A DNA stretch of 64,000 bases from Pseudomonas veronii (lineage in GTDB: Bacteria; Pseudomonadota; Gammaproteobacteria; Pseudomonadales; Pseudomonadaceae), in the NCBI RefSeq assembly GCF_001439695.1, contig NZ_JYLL01000003.1, forward strand, positions 346,411-410,410, given 5' to 3'. This document shows, one piece after another, positions 30,110-38,836 of the stretch (positions are counted from its first letter, which is position 1; every line of letters starts with the position of its first letter). The notes beneath the pieces are model-generated. The model was not told the DNA's origin and searched no databases. It was given only the letters and a program-made list of their open reading frames with translations. A program made the position numbers and the translations under genes.

Positions 30110-31030
30110 ATGACTCTTACAGAATTACGCTACATCGTGACCCTCGCCCAAGAACAACACTTCGGCCACGCGGCCGAGCGTTGCCACGTCAGCCAGCCGA
30201 CGCTGTCGGTGGGCGTGAAAAAGCTTGAAGACGAACTCGGTGTGCTGATTTTCGAGCGCAGCAAAAGCGCCGTGCGCCTGACCCCGGTCGGTGAAGGCAT
30301 CGTTGCCCAGGCCCAAAAGGTCCTGGAGCAAGCCCAAAGTATTCGCGAACTGGCCCAGGCCGGCAAAAATCAGCTGACCGCGCCGCTGAAAGTCGGCGCC
30401 ATCTACACCGTCGGCCCGTACCTGTTCCCGCACCTGATTCCGCAACTGCACCGCGTCGCGCCGCAGATGCCGCTGTATATCGAAGAGAACTTCACCCACG
30501 TGCTGCGCGACAAACTGCGCAACGGCGAGCTGGACGCGATCATCATCGCCCTGCCGTTCAACGAGGCTGACGTGCTGACCCTGCCGCTCTACGACGAGCC
30601 GTTCTACGTGCTGATGCCGGCCTCGCACCCGTGGACGCAGAAAGACAGCATCGACGCCGGCCTGCTCAACGACAAGAGCCTGCTGCTGCTCGGTGAAGGC
30701 CACTGCTTCCGCGACCAGGTGCTGGAAGCCTGCCCGACCCTGACCAAGGGCCACGACGGCGCCAAACACACCACCGTGGAATCCAGCTCCCTGGAAACCA
30801 TTCGCCACATGGTCGCCTCCGGCCTGGGCATTTCGATCCTGCCGCTGTCGGCGGTGGACAGCCATCACTACGCCCCGGGCGTGATCGCCGTGCGCCCGCT
30901 CACGCCGCCGGTGCCGTTCCGCACCGTGGCGATCGCCTGGCGCGCCAGCTTCCCGCGGCCCAAAGCCATTGAGATCCTGGCCGACTCGATCCGCCTGTGT
31001 TCGGTGGCCAAACCGCCCGCTGCGAGCTGA
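30110..31030 (+). CDS. oxyR: Hydrogen peroxide-sensing LysR regulator OxyR
   Basis: 306 residues. N-terminal LysR helix-turn-helix (about 1-60, TELRYIVTLAQEQHFGHAAE and SQPTLSVGVKKLEDELG), then the sensor domain with redox cysteines C199 (GEGHCFRDQ) and C208 (EACPTL), the same numbering as E. coli OxyR. It activates catalase and peroxidase genes after disulfide formation. ATG 30110 is chosen over an in-frame ATG 18 codons earlier. recG begins nine bases after the stop, the conserved pseudomonad oxyR-recG operon. Confidence 0.97.
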   Translation: MTLTELRYIVTLAQEQHFGHAAERCHVSQPTLSVGVKKLEDELGVLIFERSKSAVRLTPVGEGIVAQAQKVLEQAQSIRELAQAGKNQLTAPLKVGAIYTVGPYLFPHLIPQLHRVAPQMPLYIEENFTHVLRDKLRNGELDAIIIALPFNEADVLTLPLYDEPFYVLMPASHPWTQKDSIDAGLLNDKSLLLLGEGHCFRDQVLEACPTLTKGHDGAKHTTVESSSLETIRHMVASGLGISILPLSAVDSHHYAPGVIAVRPLTPPVPFRTVAIAWRASFPRPKAIEILADSIRLCSVAKPPAAS

Positions 31031-31038
31031 GCCACTGT

Positions 31039-33114
31039 ATGACTGAGCTGTCGCAGGTGTCGGTGACGGCACTCAAGGGTGTCGGCGAAGCCATGGCTGA
31101 GAAGTTGGCCAAGGTCGGCCTGGAGAACCTTCAGGACGTGCTGTTCCACCTGCCTCTGCGCTATCAGGACCGCACCCGCGTGGTGCCCATCGGTCATTTG
31201 CGCCCTGGGCAGGACGCAGTGATCGAAGGCACCGTCAGCGGCGCCGACGTGGTGATGGGCAAGCGCCGCAGCCTGGTGGTGCGCCTGCAGGATGGCACCG
31301 GCGGCCTGAGCCTGCGCTTCTACCATTTCAGCAACGCGCAGAAGGAAGGCCTCAAGCGCGGCACCCGCGTGCGCTGTTACGGCGAAGCACGCCCCGGCGC
31401 CTCGGGCCTGGAGATCTACCATCCGGAATACCGCGCCATTACGGGCGACGAGCCGCCGCCGGTCGACACCACCCTGACGCCGATCTACCCGCTGACCGAA
31501 GGCCTCACCCAACAACGCCTGCGCCAACTGTGCCAGCAGACCCTGACGATGCTCGGCCCGAAAAGCCTGCCCGACTGGCTGCCCGTGGAGCTGGCCCGCG
31601 ACTATCAACTGGCGCCGCTGGACGATGCGATCCGCTACCTGCATCACCCACCGGCCGACGCGGACGTGGACGAACTGGCCCTCGGTCATCACTGGGCGCA
31701 GCACCGCCTGGCCTTCGAAGAACTGCTGACCCACCAACTGTCCCAGCAACGCCTGCGCGAGAGCATGCGCTCCCTGCGCGCCCCGGCGATGCCCAAGGCC
31801 ACGCGCCTGCCCGCGCAGTACTTGGCGAACCTCGGCTTTGCGCCGACCGGTGCCCAACAGCGCGTGGGCAATGAAATCGCCTACGACCTCAGCCAGCCCG
31901 AACCCATGCTGCGCCTGATCCAGGGCGACGTCGGCGCGGGCAAGACCGTGGTCGCCGCCCTCGCCGCCCTGCAGGCACTCGAAGCCGGTTACCAGGTGGC
32001 GCTGATGGCGCCCACTGAGATTCTCGCCGAGCAGCACTTCATCACCTTCAAGCGCTGGCTCGAACCGCTGGGCCTGGAAGTGGCGTGGCTGGCGGGCAAA
32101 CTCAAAGGCAAAAACCGCACAACCGCGCTGGAGCAGATCGCCAGCGGCGCACCGATGGTGGTGGGCACCCATGCGCTGTTCCAGGACGAAGTGCAGTTCA
32201 AGAACCTTGCGCTGGTGATCATCGACGAACAGCATCGCTTCGGCGTGCAACAGCGCCTGGCCCTACGCCAGAAAGGCGCGGGCGGGCGCATGAGCCCGCA
32301 TCAATTGATCATGACCGCCACGCCGATCCCGCGCACCCTGGCCATGAGCGCCTACGCCGACCTCGACACCTCGATCCTCGACGAACTGCCGCCCGGCCGC
32401 ACCCCGGTCAATACCGTGCTGGTCACCGACTCCCGGCGCGTGGAAGTCATCGAGCGCGTGCGCGGCGCCTGCGCCGAAGGCCGCCAGGCGTATTGGGTAT
32501 GCACGCTGATCGAAGAGTCCGAAGAGCTGACCTGCCAGGCCGCCGAAACCACTTACGAAGACCTCACCAGCGCCTTGGGCGAACTCAAGGTCGGGCTGAT
32601 CCACGGGCGCATGAAACCGGCGGAAAAAGCCGCGGTGATGGCGCAATTCAAGGCCGGCGACCTGCAACTGCTGGTGGCCACCACGGTGATCGAGGTCGGG
32701 GTGGACGTGCCCAACGCCAGCCTGATGATCATCGAAAACCCCGAGCGCCTGGGCCTGGCGCAACTGCACCAGCTACGTGGCCGCGTCGGCCGGGGCAGCG
32801 CGGCCAGCCACTGCGTGCTGCTGTATCATCCGCCGCTGTCGCAGATCGGCCGTCAACGCCTGGGCATCATGCGTGAAACCAACGACGGTTTTGTCATCGC
32901 CGAAAAAGACCTCGAACTGCGCGGCCCCGGCGAGATGCTCGGCACCCGCCAGACCGGCCTGCTGCAATTCAAGGTCGCCGACCTGATGCGCGACGCCGAC
33001 CTGCTGCCGGCAGTGCGCGATGCGGCCCAGGCCCTGCTCGAGCGTTGGCCGGATCACGTCAGCCCGCTGCTGGATCGCTGGCTCAGGCATGGGCAGCAAT
33101 ACGGCCAAGTGTGA
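31039..33114 (+). CDS. recG: ATP-dependent DNA helicase RecG
   Basis: 691 residues. A wedge/OB-fold N-terminal domain for branched DNA (about 1-260), then superfamily 2 helicase motifs: Walker A GDVGAGKT at about 296-303, DEQHRFG (motif II), TATPIPRTLAMS (III), and GRVGRGSAASHCVLLY (VI). It reverses stalled forks and processes Holliday-type intermediates. An in-frame start 14 codons upstream overlaps oxyR and is rejected. Confidence 0.97.
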   Translation: MTELSQVSVTALKGVGEAMAEKLAKVGLENLQDVLFHLPLRYQDRTRVVPIGHLRPGQDAVIEGTVSGADVVMGKRRSLVVRLQDGTGGLSLRFYHFSNAQKEGLKRGTRVRCYGEARPGASGLEIYHPEYRAITGDEPPPVDTTLTPIYPLTEGLTQQRLRQLCQQTLTMLGPKSLPDWLPVELARDYQLAPLDDAIRYLHHPPADADVDELALGHHWAQHRLAFEELLTHQLSQQRLRESMRSLRAPAMPKATRLPAQYLANLGFAPTGAQQRVGNEIAYDLSQPEPMLRLIQGDVGAGKTVVAALAALQALEAGYQVALMAPTEILAEQHFITFKRWLEPLGLEVAWLAGKLKGKNRTTALEQIASGAPMVVGTHALFQDEVQFKNLALVIIDEQHRFGVQQRLALRQKGAGGRMSPHQLIMTATPIPRTLAMSAYADLDTSILDELPPGRTPVNTVLVTDSRRVEVIERVRGACAEGRQAYWVCTLIEESEELTCQAAETTYEDLTSALGELKVGLIHGRMKPAEKAAVMAQFKAGDLQLLVATTVIEVGVDVPNASLMIIENPERLGLAQLHQLRGRVGRGSAASHCVLLYHPPLSQIGRQRLGIMRETNDGFVIAEKDLELRGPGEMLGTRQTGLLQFKVADLMRDADLLPAVRDAAQALLERWPDHVSPLLDRWLRHGQQYGQV

Positions 33115-33191
33115 CGCCTGTTTCACTTATCCGACCAACATTTGTATCAAGCTGGTTATACTCCAAAGACTGTACGAATTTGGATCAGGCC

Positions 33192-34592
33192 ATGTCAGAA
33201 GTTGCCCACGCCGCCGCACCACTGACCGCCCCGCCGGTTATTCGGGCGCTGCTCGCGAAACTCTCCATCAGCTACACGGAAGTCGCCGAACATCCGGGCC
33301 TGAACCCTGCGCGAAAGATCCAGGCGGTGCTGCTGGAAGATGCGGTGGGCGCGCTCATGGTGCTGTTCCCGCAGAACCAGTTGCTCGACCTCAACCGCCT
33401 GACCGAACTCACCGGCCGCCGCCTGACATCGGTGTCGCCGGAACGTATCGAACGCATGCTGGGCAAGCATGACCTCAGCCTGCTGCCCGGCCTGCCGGCG
33501 CTGACCAGCTCACCTTGCCTGTATGAAGGCAGCCTGCTCGATGAGTCGAGCCTGCTGGTTCACTCGGGCGAAGCCGGTTTGCTGCTGGAGATCGCCAGCG
33601 TCGACTTCAAGACCATGCTGACCAAGGCCAGCGCCGCTCAATTCGGCGAACCGCTGAGCAACATCCGGCCCAACCTCGACCGGCCCCATGATGACCGCGA
33701 GGAAATCACCCAGGCCATGCAGGCGTTCACGGCCCGGCGCATCCAGCAACGCCTGGAAGCGACCATCGAGATTCCGCCGCTGGCCGACACTGCGCAGAAA
33801 ATCATCAAACTGCGCGTCGACCCCAACGCCACCATCGACGACATCACCGGCGTGGTCGAAACCGACCCGGCGCTGGCCGCCCAGGTGGTCAGTTGGGCCG
33901 CCTCGCCCTATTACGCCTCGCCGGGCAAGATCCGCTCGGTGGAAGACGCCATCGTGCGGGTGCTGGGCTTCGACTTGGTGATCAACCTGGCGCTGGGCCT
34001 GGCCCTGGGCAAAACCCTGAGCCTGCCCAAGGACCACCCGCACCAGGCCACGCCGTACTGGCACCAGTCGATCTACACCGCCGCCGTCATCGAAGGCCTG
34101 ACCCGCGCCATGCCGCGCGCGCAACGCCCGGAAGCCGGCCTGACCTACCTGGCCGGTCTGCTGCACAACTTCGGATACCTGCTGCTGGCCCACGTGTTTC
34201 CGCCGCACTTCTCGCTGATCTGCCGACACCTGGAGGTCAACCCGCACCTGTGCCACAGCTATGTGGAGCAGCATTTGCTGGGTATCAGCCGCGAACAGAT
34301 CGGCGCCTGGCTGATGCGCTACTGGGACATGCCGGACGAACTGTCCACCGCCCTGCGCTTCCAGCACGACCCGTCCTACGACGGCCAATACGCCGAGTAC
34401 CCCAACCTGGTGTGCCTGGCCGTGCGCCTGCTACGCAGCCGGGGCATCGGCTCCGGGCCGCACGAAACCATTCCCGACGAGCTGCTTGAACGTTTGGGCT
34501 TGAGCCGTGACAAGGCTGAAGAAGTCGTGGCCAAGGTGCTGGATGCCGAGGTGCTGTTGCGCGAATTGGCCTCGCAGTTCAGCCAGGGCTGA
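33192..34592 (+). CDS. HDOD-domain protein with YbaK-like N-terminal domain
   Basis: 466 residues. The N-terminal part (about 10-150) resembles the aminoacyl-tRNA deacylase (YbaK/ProX) fold, and residues about 200-400 form an HDOD domain (IEIPPLADTAQKIIKLRVDP, then ALAAQVVSWAASPYYAS, GLLHNFGYLLLAHVFPPHF). HDOD proteins act in signalling and second-messenger-linked regulation; the partner here is unknown. In P. aeruginosa a homologue also follows recG. Start ATG 33192 is chosen over a 49-codon longer frame overlapping recG. The last 72 codons are duplicated twice downstream. Confidence 0.85.
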   Translation: MSEVAHAAAPLTAPPVIRALLAKLSISYTEVAEHPGLNPARKIQAVLLEDAVGALMVLFPQNQLLDLNRLTELTGRRLTSVSPERIERMLGKHDLSLLPGLPALTSSPCLYEGSLLDESSLLVHSGEAGLLLEIASVDFKTMLTKASAAQFGEPLSNIRPNLDRPHDDREEITQAMQAFTARRIQQRLEATIEIPPLADTAQKIIKLRVDPNATIDDITGVVETDPALAAQVVSWAASPYYASPGKIRSVEDAIVRVLGFDLVINLALGLALGKTLSLPKDHPHQATPYWHQSIYTAAVIEGLTRAMPRAQRPEAGLTYLAGLLHNFGYLLLAHVFPPHFSLICRHLEVNPHLCHSYVEQHLLGISREQIGAWLMRYWDMPDELSTALRFQHDPSYDGQYAEYPNLVCLAVRLLRSRGIGSGPHETIPDELLERLGLSRDKAEEVVAKVLDAEVLLRELASQFSQG

Positions 34593-34614
34593 ATCGGTAG
34601 CTTGTTAGATCGCT

Positions 34615-34686
34615 ATCGGGGGCAAGCCCCCTCCCACATTTTGATCTGCGAACACGGTCAAGTGTGGGAGGGGGCTTGCCCCCGAT
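34615..34686. repeat. REPIN, array copy 1
   Basis: Inverted pair with outer arms ATCGGGGGCAAGCCCCCTCC and the exact inverse, separated by about 20 bases. It is identical to the copies at 35070 and 35525. Confidence 0.92.
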
Positions 34687-34700
34687 GAATCCACCTCGGT

Positions 34701-34830
34701 CTACTGCTTTTTCTTCGGCTTCAAATACTTGGTCAAGCCCTGGAACCAGATCACCAGCGCCGGGTTGCCCTTGATCTGGATCGACTTGTCCTGAATCCCC
34801 GTCATGAACGCCAGGTCTTTGTCACCCAAC
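34701..34830 (-). pseudogene. SCP2-like gene fragment, array copy 1
   Basis: The C-terminal part of the SCP2-like protein (LAFMTGIQDKSIQIKGNPAL onward to the KPKKKQ end). It is fused in frame to the earlier segment LGDKDLAF by loss of 165 bp relative to the intact gene at 35611, then broken off into HDOD sequence. It has no start codon or promoter of its own. Confidence 0.85.
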
Positions 34831-35047
34831 CTACGACGGCCAATACGCCGAGTACCCCAACCTGGTATGCCTGGCCGTGCGCCTGCTGCGCAGCCGGGGC
34901 ATTGGCTCCGGGCCGCACGAAACCATCCCCGACGAGCTGCTTGAGCGCCTGGGCTTGAGCCGTGACAAGGCTGAAGAAGTCGTGGCCAAGGTGCTGGATG
35001 CCGAGGTGCTGTTGCGCGAATTGGCCTCGCAGTTCAGCCAGGGCTGA
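34831..35047 (+). pseudogene. HDOD gene 3' fragment, array copy 2
   Basis: Last 72 codons of the HDOD gene, still open, without a start. Against the real gene end it differs at seven bases, all silent in the HDOD reading frame. Confidence 0.85.
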
Positions 35048-35069
35048 ATCGGTAGCTTGTTAGATCGCT

Positions 35070-35141
35070 ATCGGGGGCAAGCCCCCTCCCACATTTTGAT
35101 CTGCGAACACGGTCAAGTGTGGGAGGGGGCTTGCCCCCGAT
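35070..35141. repeat. REPIN, array copy 2
   Basis: Exact copy of the element at 34615. Confidence 0.92.
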
Positions 35142-35155
35142 GAATCCACCTCGGT

Positions 35156-35285
35156 CTACTTCTTTTTCTTCGGCTTCAAATACTTGGTCAAGCCCTGGAA
35201 CCAGATCACCAGCGCCGGGTTGCCCTTGATCTGGATCGACTTGTCCTGAATCCCCGTCATGAACGCCAGGTCTTTGTCACCCAAC
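35156..35285 (-). pseudogene. SCP2-like gene fragment, array copy 2
   Basis: Same fragment and internal 165-bp deletion as at 34701. It has one substitution near the 3' end (the final Gln codon becomes Lys). Confidence 0.85.
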
Positions 35286-35502
35286 CTACGACGGCCAATA
35301 CGCCGAGTACCCCAACCTGGTATGCCTGGCCGTGCGCCTGCTGCGCAGCCGGGGCATCGGCTCCGGGCCGCACGAAACCATCCCCGACGAGCTGCTTGAG
35401 CGCCTGGGCTTGAGCCGTGACAAGGCTGAAGAAGTCGTGGCCAAGGTGCTGGATGCCGAGGTGCTGTTGCGCGAATTGGCCTCGCAGTTCAGCCAGGGCT
35501 GA
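35286..35502 (+). pseudogene. HDOD gene 3' fragment, array copy 3
   Basis: Last 72 codons of the HDOD gene. It differs from the true gene end at six bases, all silent. Its position directly upstream of the REPIN and intact SCP2-like gene reproduces the presumed ancestral order. Confidence 0.85.
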
Positions 35503-35524
35503 ATCGGTAGCTTGTTAGATCGCT

Positions 35525-35596
35525 ATCGGGGGCAAGCCCCCTCCCACATTTTGATCTGCGAACACGGTCAAGTGTGGGAGGGGGCTTGCCCCCGAT
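35525..35596. repeat. REPIN, array copy 3
   Basis: Exact copy of the element at 34615, 14 bases after the intact SCP2-like gene stop. Confidence 0.92.
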
Positions 35597-35610
35597 GAAT
35601 CCACCTCGGT

Positions 35611-35985
35611 CTACTGCTTTTTCTTCGGCTTCAAATACTTGGTCAAGCCCTGGAACCAGATCACCAGCGCCGGGTTGCCCTTGATCTGGATCGACTTGTC
35701 CTGAATCCCCGTCATGAACGCCAGTTGCTTGTTCTTCGCCTGCATCGTGGCGAAGCCATAGGCGGCGTCTTTAAAGGCAATGGCGAAGGCCGGCGCAGGG
35801 TGGACACCCGAGCGGCTGGTGATGCGCTGGTCTTTGACGATGAAGTGACGGGCAACCTTGCCGTCGAGGGTCTGCAACTGGAACGCCAGGTCTTTGTCAC
35901 CCAACTGCTGCTGGAACGCAGGGTTGGTGCGGCTGGCTTTGCCCATCATCAGGCCCAGTACCCAGAGGAGAAGACGAAATTTCAT
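35611..35985 (-). CDS. SCP2-like small protein
   Basis: 124 residues. A hydrophobic N-terminus (FRLLLWVLGLMMGKA) is followed by a sterol-carrier-protein-2/helicase-loader-like pattern: DLAFQLQTLDGKVARHFIVK, FAIAFKDAAYGFATM, IQIKGNPALVIWFQGL. The basic tail is KPKKKQ. SCP2-fold proteins bind lipid-like ligands; the function here is unknown. ATG 35985 has GAGG eight bases upstream; a longer frame to 36051 lacks one. It is the intact member of the locus that was partly copied in the tandem array. Confidence 0.78.
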   Translation of the reverse strand: MKFRLLLWVLGLMMGKASRTNPAFQQQLGDKDLAFQLQTLDGKVARHFIVKDQRITSRSGVHPAPAFAIAFKDAAYGFATMQAKNKQLAFMTGIQDKSIQIKGNPALVIWFQGLTKYLKPKKKQ

Positions 35986-36109
35986 GCACACGGCCTCGGT
36001 GTAATTATTGAGTGGCCGCAGCAGTGTAACGAATTGCCGAAAGAACGCCACCGATCTCGCGCTTTAGCCGGAGATCGGTTGGCGTTTACCGCTTATAGCA
36101 ACAACTTGC

Positions 36110-37039
36110 TTATACGTTAGGGCACGGTACCGGCGCCCAGTCGGCCAGGTTCGGATCGCGGCAAGTGCCTTCGATCTGTGCTTTACCGGCGCTGGCGACC
36201 TTCTTGCTTTCATCTTGCTTGGTCTGGGCAGTCTGGAAGGTTCTTTCGGTGGCGACCGCTTCTTTCGGCACCACAGGCAGCGGCGGACGCTTGGTCACGA
36301 CTTTGCTGGTCAACTTACCTTTCTTGGCCGGTACAACCGCCGGAGTGGCATCCGCTGTCGCCACGGTGACCACGTCGTTGCGCTGCACGCCTACCTGTTG
36401 CAGGTCTTTCTCGTAAGCCTGGGTGTAGTTGTTCAGGTCTTCGCTGGCCTTGCCGTTGACCGCGACGATCAGGTCATTGGATTCCTTCAGGCCGGAAACG
36501 ATTTCCGCCAGGCGCTTGCGGCCTTCGGTGTCGTTGACGGTCTTGGCCTTACGGTCGGCCACCAGCTTGGTGAACGCGCTCTGGTAGCACTGCTGGGAGG
36601 CCTTGGCGTAGGCGGTGCTGCGGTCGATGTCGGAGGCGCTTTTATTGACGTCGGCTGCGTAGGAGCCAATACGCTGGTTGTCATCGGCGATCTGCTTCTG
36701 ACGCTCGGTGTAGTAACCCGCCGCGCCGCCAGCCAGGGCACCGCCCGCGGCACCGATTGCGGCGTTACGGCCGCGCTTCTCGGAGTCGCCGGTCAAGGCG
36801 CCGAGCAATGCACCGCCGGCAGCGCCGATGGCCGCGCCGGTGACGACCGACTTGGTCATGTCCGAATCGGTCGCGCGCAGGTGCTGCACCGGCTCGTAGC
36901 AGTTCGGGTAATACTCGACCTTGGTGCTCGACGCGACTTTGGACGTCGGCGACGTGGCACAACCAGTCAACACGGTGCTGAAACCGGCTGCGATCAGCAG
37001 CAAGTGACGCTTGGAAACCGCCTTACGGGAAAAAAGCAT
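36110..37039 (-). CDS. tagQ: T6SS outer-membrane lipoprotein TagQ
   Basis: 309 residues. The lipoprotein signal LIAAGFSTVLTGC places the lipobox LTGC near residues 24-27. A glycine-zipper segment (about 62-110: GAAIGAAGGALLGAL and AAIGAAGGALAGGAAGYYTE) and a charged C-terminal part follow, ending with paired Cys (TCRDPNLADWAPVPCPNV). In P. aeruginosa TagQ anchors TagR at the outer membrane and is needed upstream of the kinase PpkA. Its place as the last gene of the leftward operon beside tagR supports the call. ATG 37039 is preferred to an in-frame start 12 codons upstream. Confidence 0.85.
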   Translation of the reverse strand: MLFSRKAVSKRHLLLIAAGFSTVLTGCATSPTSKVASSTKVEYYPNCYEPVQHLRATDSDMTKSVVTGAAIGAAGGALLGALTGDSEKRGRNAAIGAAGGALAGGAAGYYTERQKQIADDNQRIGSYAADVNKSASDIDRSTAYAKASQQCYQSAFTKLVADRKAKTVNDTEGRKRLAEIVSGLKESNDLIVAVNGKASEDLNNYTQAYEKDLQQVGVQRNDVVTVATADATPAVVPAKKGKLTSKVVTKRPPLPVVPKEAVATERTFQTAQTKQDESKKVASAGKAQIEGTCRDPNLADWAPVPCPNV

Positions 37040-37123
37040 AGGTGTGTTCTCTTTTAAGTTTGACTTGCCCAGCACGGCCCACCGCCGCCTGAGTCCCTTC
37101 CAAGCTCGCTCTATAGCCAGCGA

Positions 37124-38836
37124 TCAAGACCGCTGACCACTGGCTGCGAGCAATTCCTTCAAGATCGTTGCCGGGTCGGCCCGCTGTTGCTTGCGGTAGT
37201 TGCCGACATGGCGAACGAACAGTGTCGCGCGCGTCACCAGGCTTTTGCCGAGCACTGGCTTGCGATCCAACTCTTCCTTGATCCGTTGAAACTGCGCCTG
37301 GATCACCGCATCGGTGTAACGCGTGCCGGTGGCCAGGTTGTCGATATAGATCGCCACTGCGCCGTCGAGGGCGCTGCGCCCGTTGGCAATGGCTGCGGCA
37401 AACAGCTGCGCGCTGGCCTCGTCCTTGGCGTCCACGGCCTGCTGGCGGCTCTTCTGCAGATTGGTCAGGCGGATGTTGTAGTTATTGATGGTCTCGGCCA
37501 CCAACGCCGCCGACTGAATCAGGTTGCCCGCCGCTTCTTCGCGTTGCTGGGCGATCAGCGAGACGTTGCGCTTGAGCTCTTCGTTGACCAGCCCCAGCTC
37601 GGCTTGCAGGCGTGGGTCGACGCTGGCGGCGATGATGCTGTCCAGGCGCTTGGTCGGGTCCTGGGCGTCATCGATGGCATCGGTCAGCGAGGCCAGGCGG
37701 CCTTCTTTCTGCCACTGCGCGAACAGCTCCTTGTAGCGCGAACGCGGTGCCGACAGCGCGCCGATCGCCACGCGAAAACCGGTGGTCTCGTTGCTTTGCT
37801 CGGTGCCGTCGGTGGCGAACAACGGGTACTCGCGGCGCATGCCGGTGAACAGCGTGCCTTCGCCCTCCAGGTAATTGCCGCCCTTGACCACAAAGCCGCC
37901 ATAGGCGCCCTGGCGACGCCCGGCGTGTACCAGCTGGAAGGATTCCTGGACCATTTCCGCCGCGTTGCCGATCACATCGAACAGGCCGATCGGGTTGGGC
38001 AATTTGGTGCCGATGGGCATCAGCCGCGCGGCCTGGCCGGTGCCGCCGGCGACTTGGTTGAACACCGCCCAATCGGCTAGCGGGCCGTCGCTTTCGCTGC
38101 CTTCGATGCGCCGCGGGAACAGGCGCCCTTCCAAGTCCTGGCGGCTCACGGCCTGGGCCCCGCGTGCGGCGAACTCCCATTCCACTTCGGTGGGCAGGCG
38201 CACAAAACCCAGGCCGCCGTCGTCCGCCGAAGCGCCACGCCCGCTCACCGGCAGCAACTCGCGGTGGTATTTCATCAACCAGGCGCTGTACACCGCCGAG
38301 AAGCGTTCGGCTTCAAAGCGCGACAGCTTGACCTTGGGCAAACGCCCGGCCATGCCGCTGGGCGCATCGCACGCGGGCGCCGGTTCGCCACTGGCCAGCG
38401 ATTGCGCCTGGGACATCACCAGAGCGTATTGGCGCGCGGTCACTTCGTACTTGCCGATGAAGTAGAGCATCGGCTTGAGCGGGGTCTTGGCGTCGGTCTT
38501 CGGCATCAAGGGCGTGATGACGTTGTTCCAGTCTTTCGGCAGGTCCTTGAGGCTGAACTGGCCGTTGATGAAGTCGCGGCGATAGCCGGAAATGAACGAC
38601 TGCTGATAGCCCGCCTCGCCTTCGGCAAAGGGGTAGCCGAGGCTGATCTCGCGGTCGTCCAACGTGCCTTGGGCCAGTACATAGACGTAGCGGAACACCA
38701 TGTTGCCTTCGCACGGCAGCGGCAGGCTGACGTCGTCTGGCAACGGCTTGGGGTTGTCGAGCTTATCGCTTGCCTCATCGGCCCACGCCAGCGAGGCGAG
38801 GCTCAGCGCCAAGGCGGCGCCCAGTAACTTATACAT
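37124..38836 (-). CDS. tagR: T6SS kinase-activating protein TagR
   Basis: 570 residues. A Sec signal peptide (YKLLGAALALSLASLAWA) leads to a periplasmic protein with a formylglycine-generating-enzyme-like (FGE-sulfatase) domain at about 110-370, ending in the family signature TGFRVAIG, then a helical C-terminal region (about 400-560). TagR is known to promote PpkA activity in the threonine phosphorylation pathway. The start overlaps the end of tagS by eight bases. The longer in-frame start 16 codons upstream is rejected because the signal peptide begins at MYKLL. Confidence 0.9.
   Translation of the reverse strand: MYKLLGAALALSLASLAWADEASDKLDNPKPLPDDVSLPLPCEGNMVFRYVYVLAQGTLDDREISLGYPFAEGEAGYQQSFISGYRRDFINGQFSLKDLPKDWNNVITPLMPKTDAKTPLKPMLYFIGKYEVTARQYALVMSQAQSLASGEPAPACDAPSGMAGRLPKVKLSRFEAERFSAVYSAWLMKYHRELLPVSGRGASADDGGLGFVRLPTEVEWEFAARGAQAVSRQDLEGRLFPRRIEGSESDGPLADWAVFNQVAGGTGQAARLMPIGTKLPNPIGLFDVIGNAAEMVQESFQLVHAGRRQGAYGGFVVKGGNYLEGEGTLFTGMRREYPLFATDGTEQSNETTGFRVAIGALSAPRSRYKELFAQWQKEGRLASLTDAIDDAQDPTKRLDSIIAASVDPRLQAELGLVNEELKRNVSLIAQQREEAAGNLIQSAALVAETINNYNIRLTNLQKSRQQAVDAKDEASAQLFAAAIANGRSALDGAVAIYIDNLATGTRYTDAVIQAQFQRIKEELDRKPVLGKSLVTRATLFVRHVGNYRKQQRADPATILKELLAASGQRS

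Larger units (their letters stand above)
34376..35724. repeat. 455-bp tandem array of three units
   Basis: Units start at 34376, 34831 and 35286. Each holds the last 217 bases of the HDOD gene, a 72-bp REPIN and the 3' end of the SCP2-like gene on the opposite strand. The period is exactly 455 bp. Units 1 and 2 end in a rearranged junction (GAACGCCAG joined to GTCTTTGTCACCCAAC), while unit 3 continues into the intact SCP2-like gene after 35724. Units 2 and 3 differ from each other at two bases: a silent C/T in the HDOD part and G to T in the SCP2-like part of unit 2. Confidence 0.97.

Noticed and set aside
34376..35724. Regularly repeated sequence suggesting a CRISPR array
   Set aside because: Units are 455 bp, contain gene ends and have no unique spacers; it is a tandem duplication.
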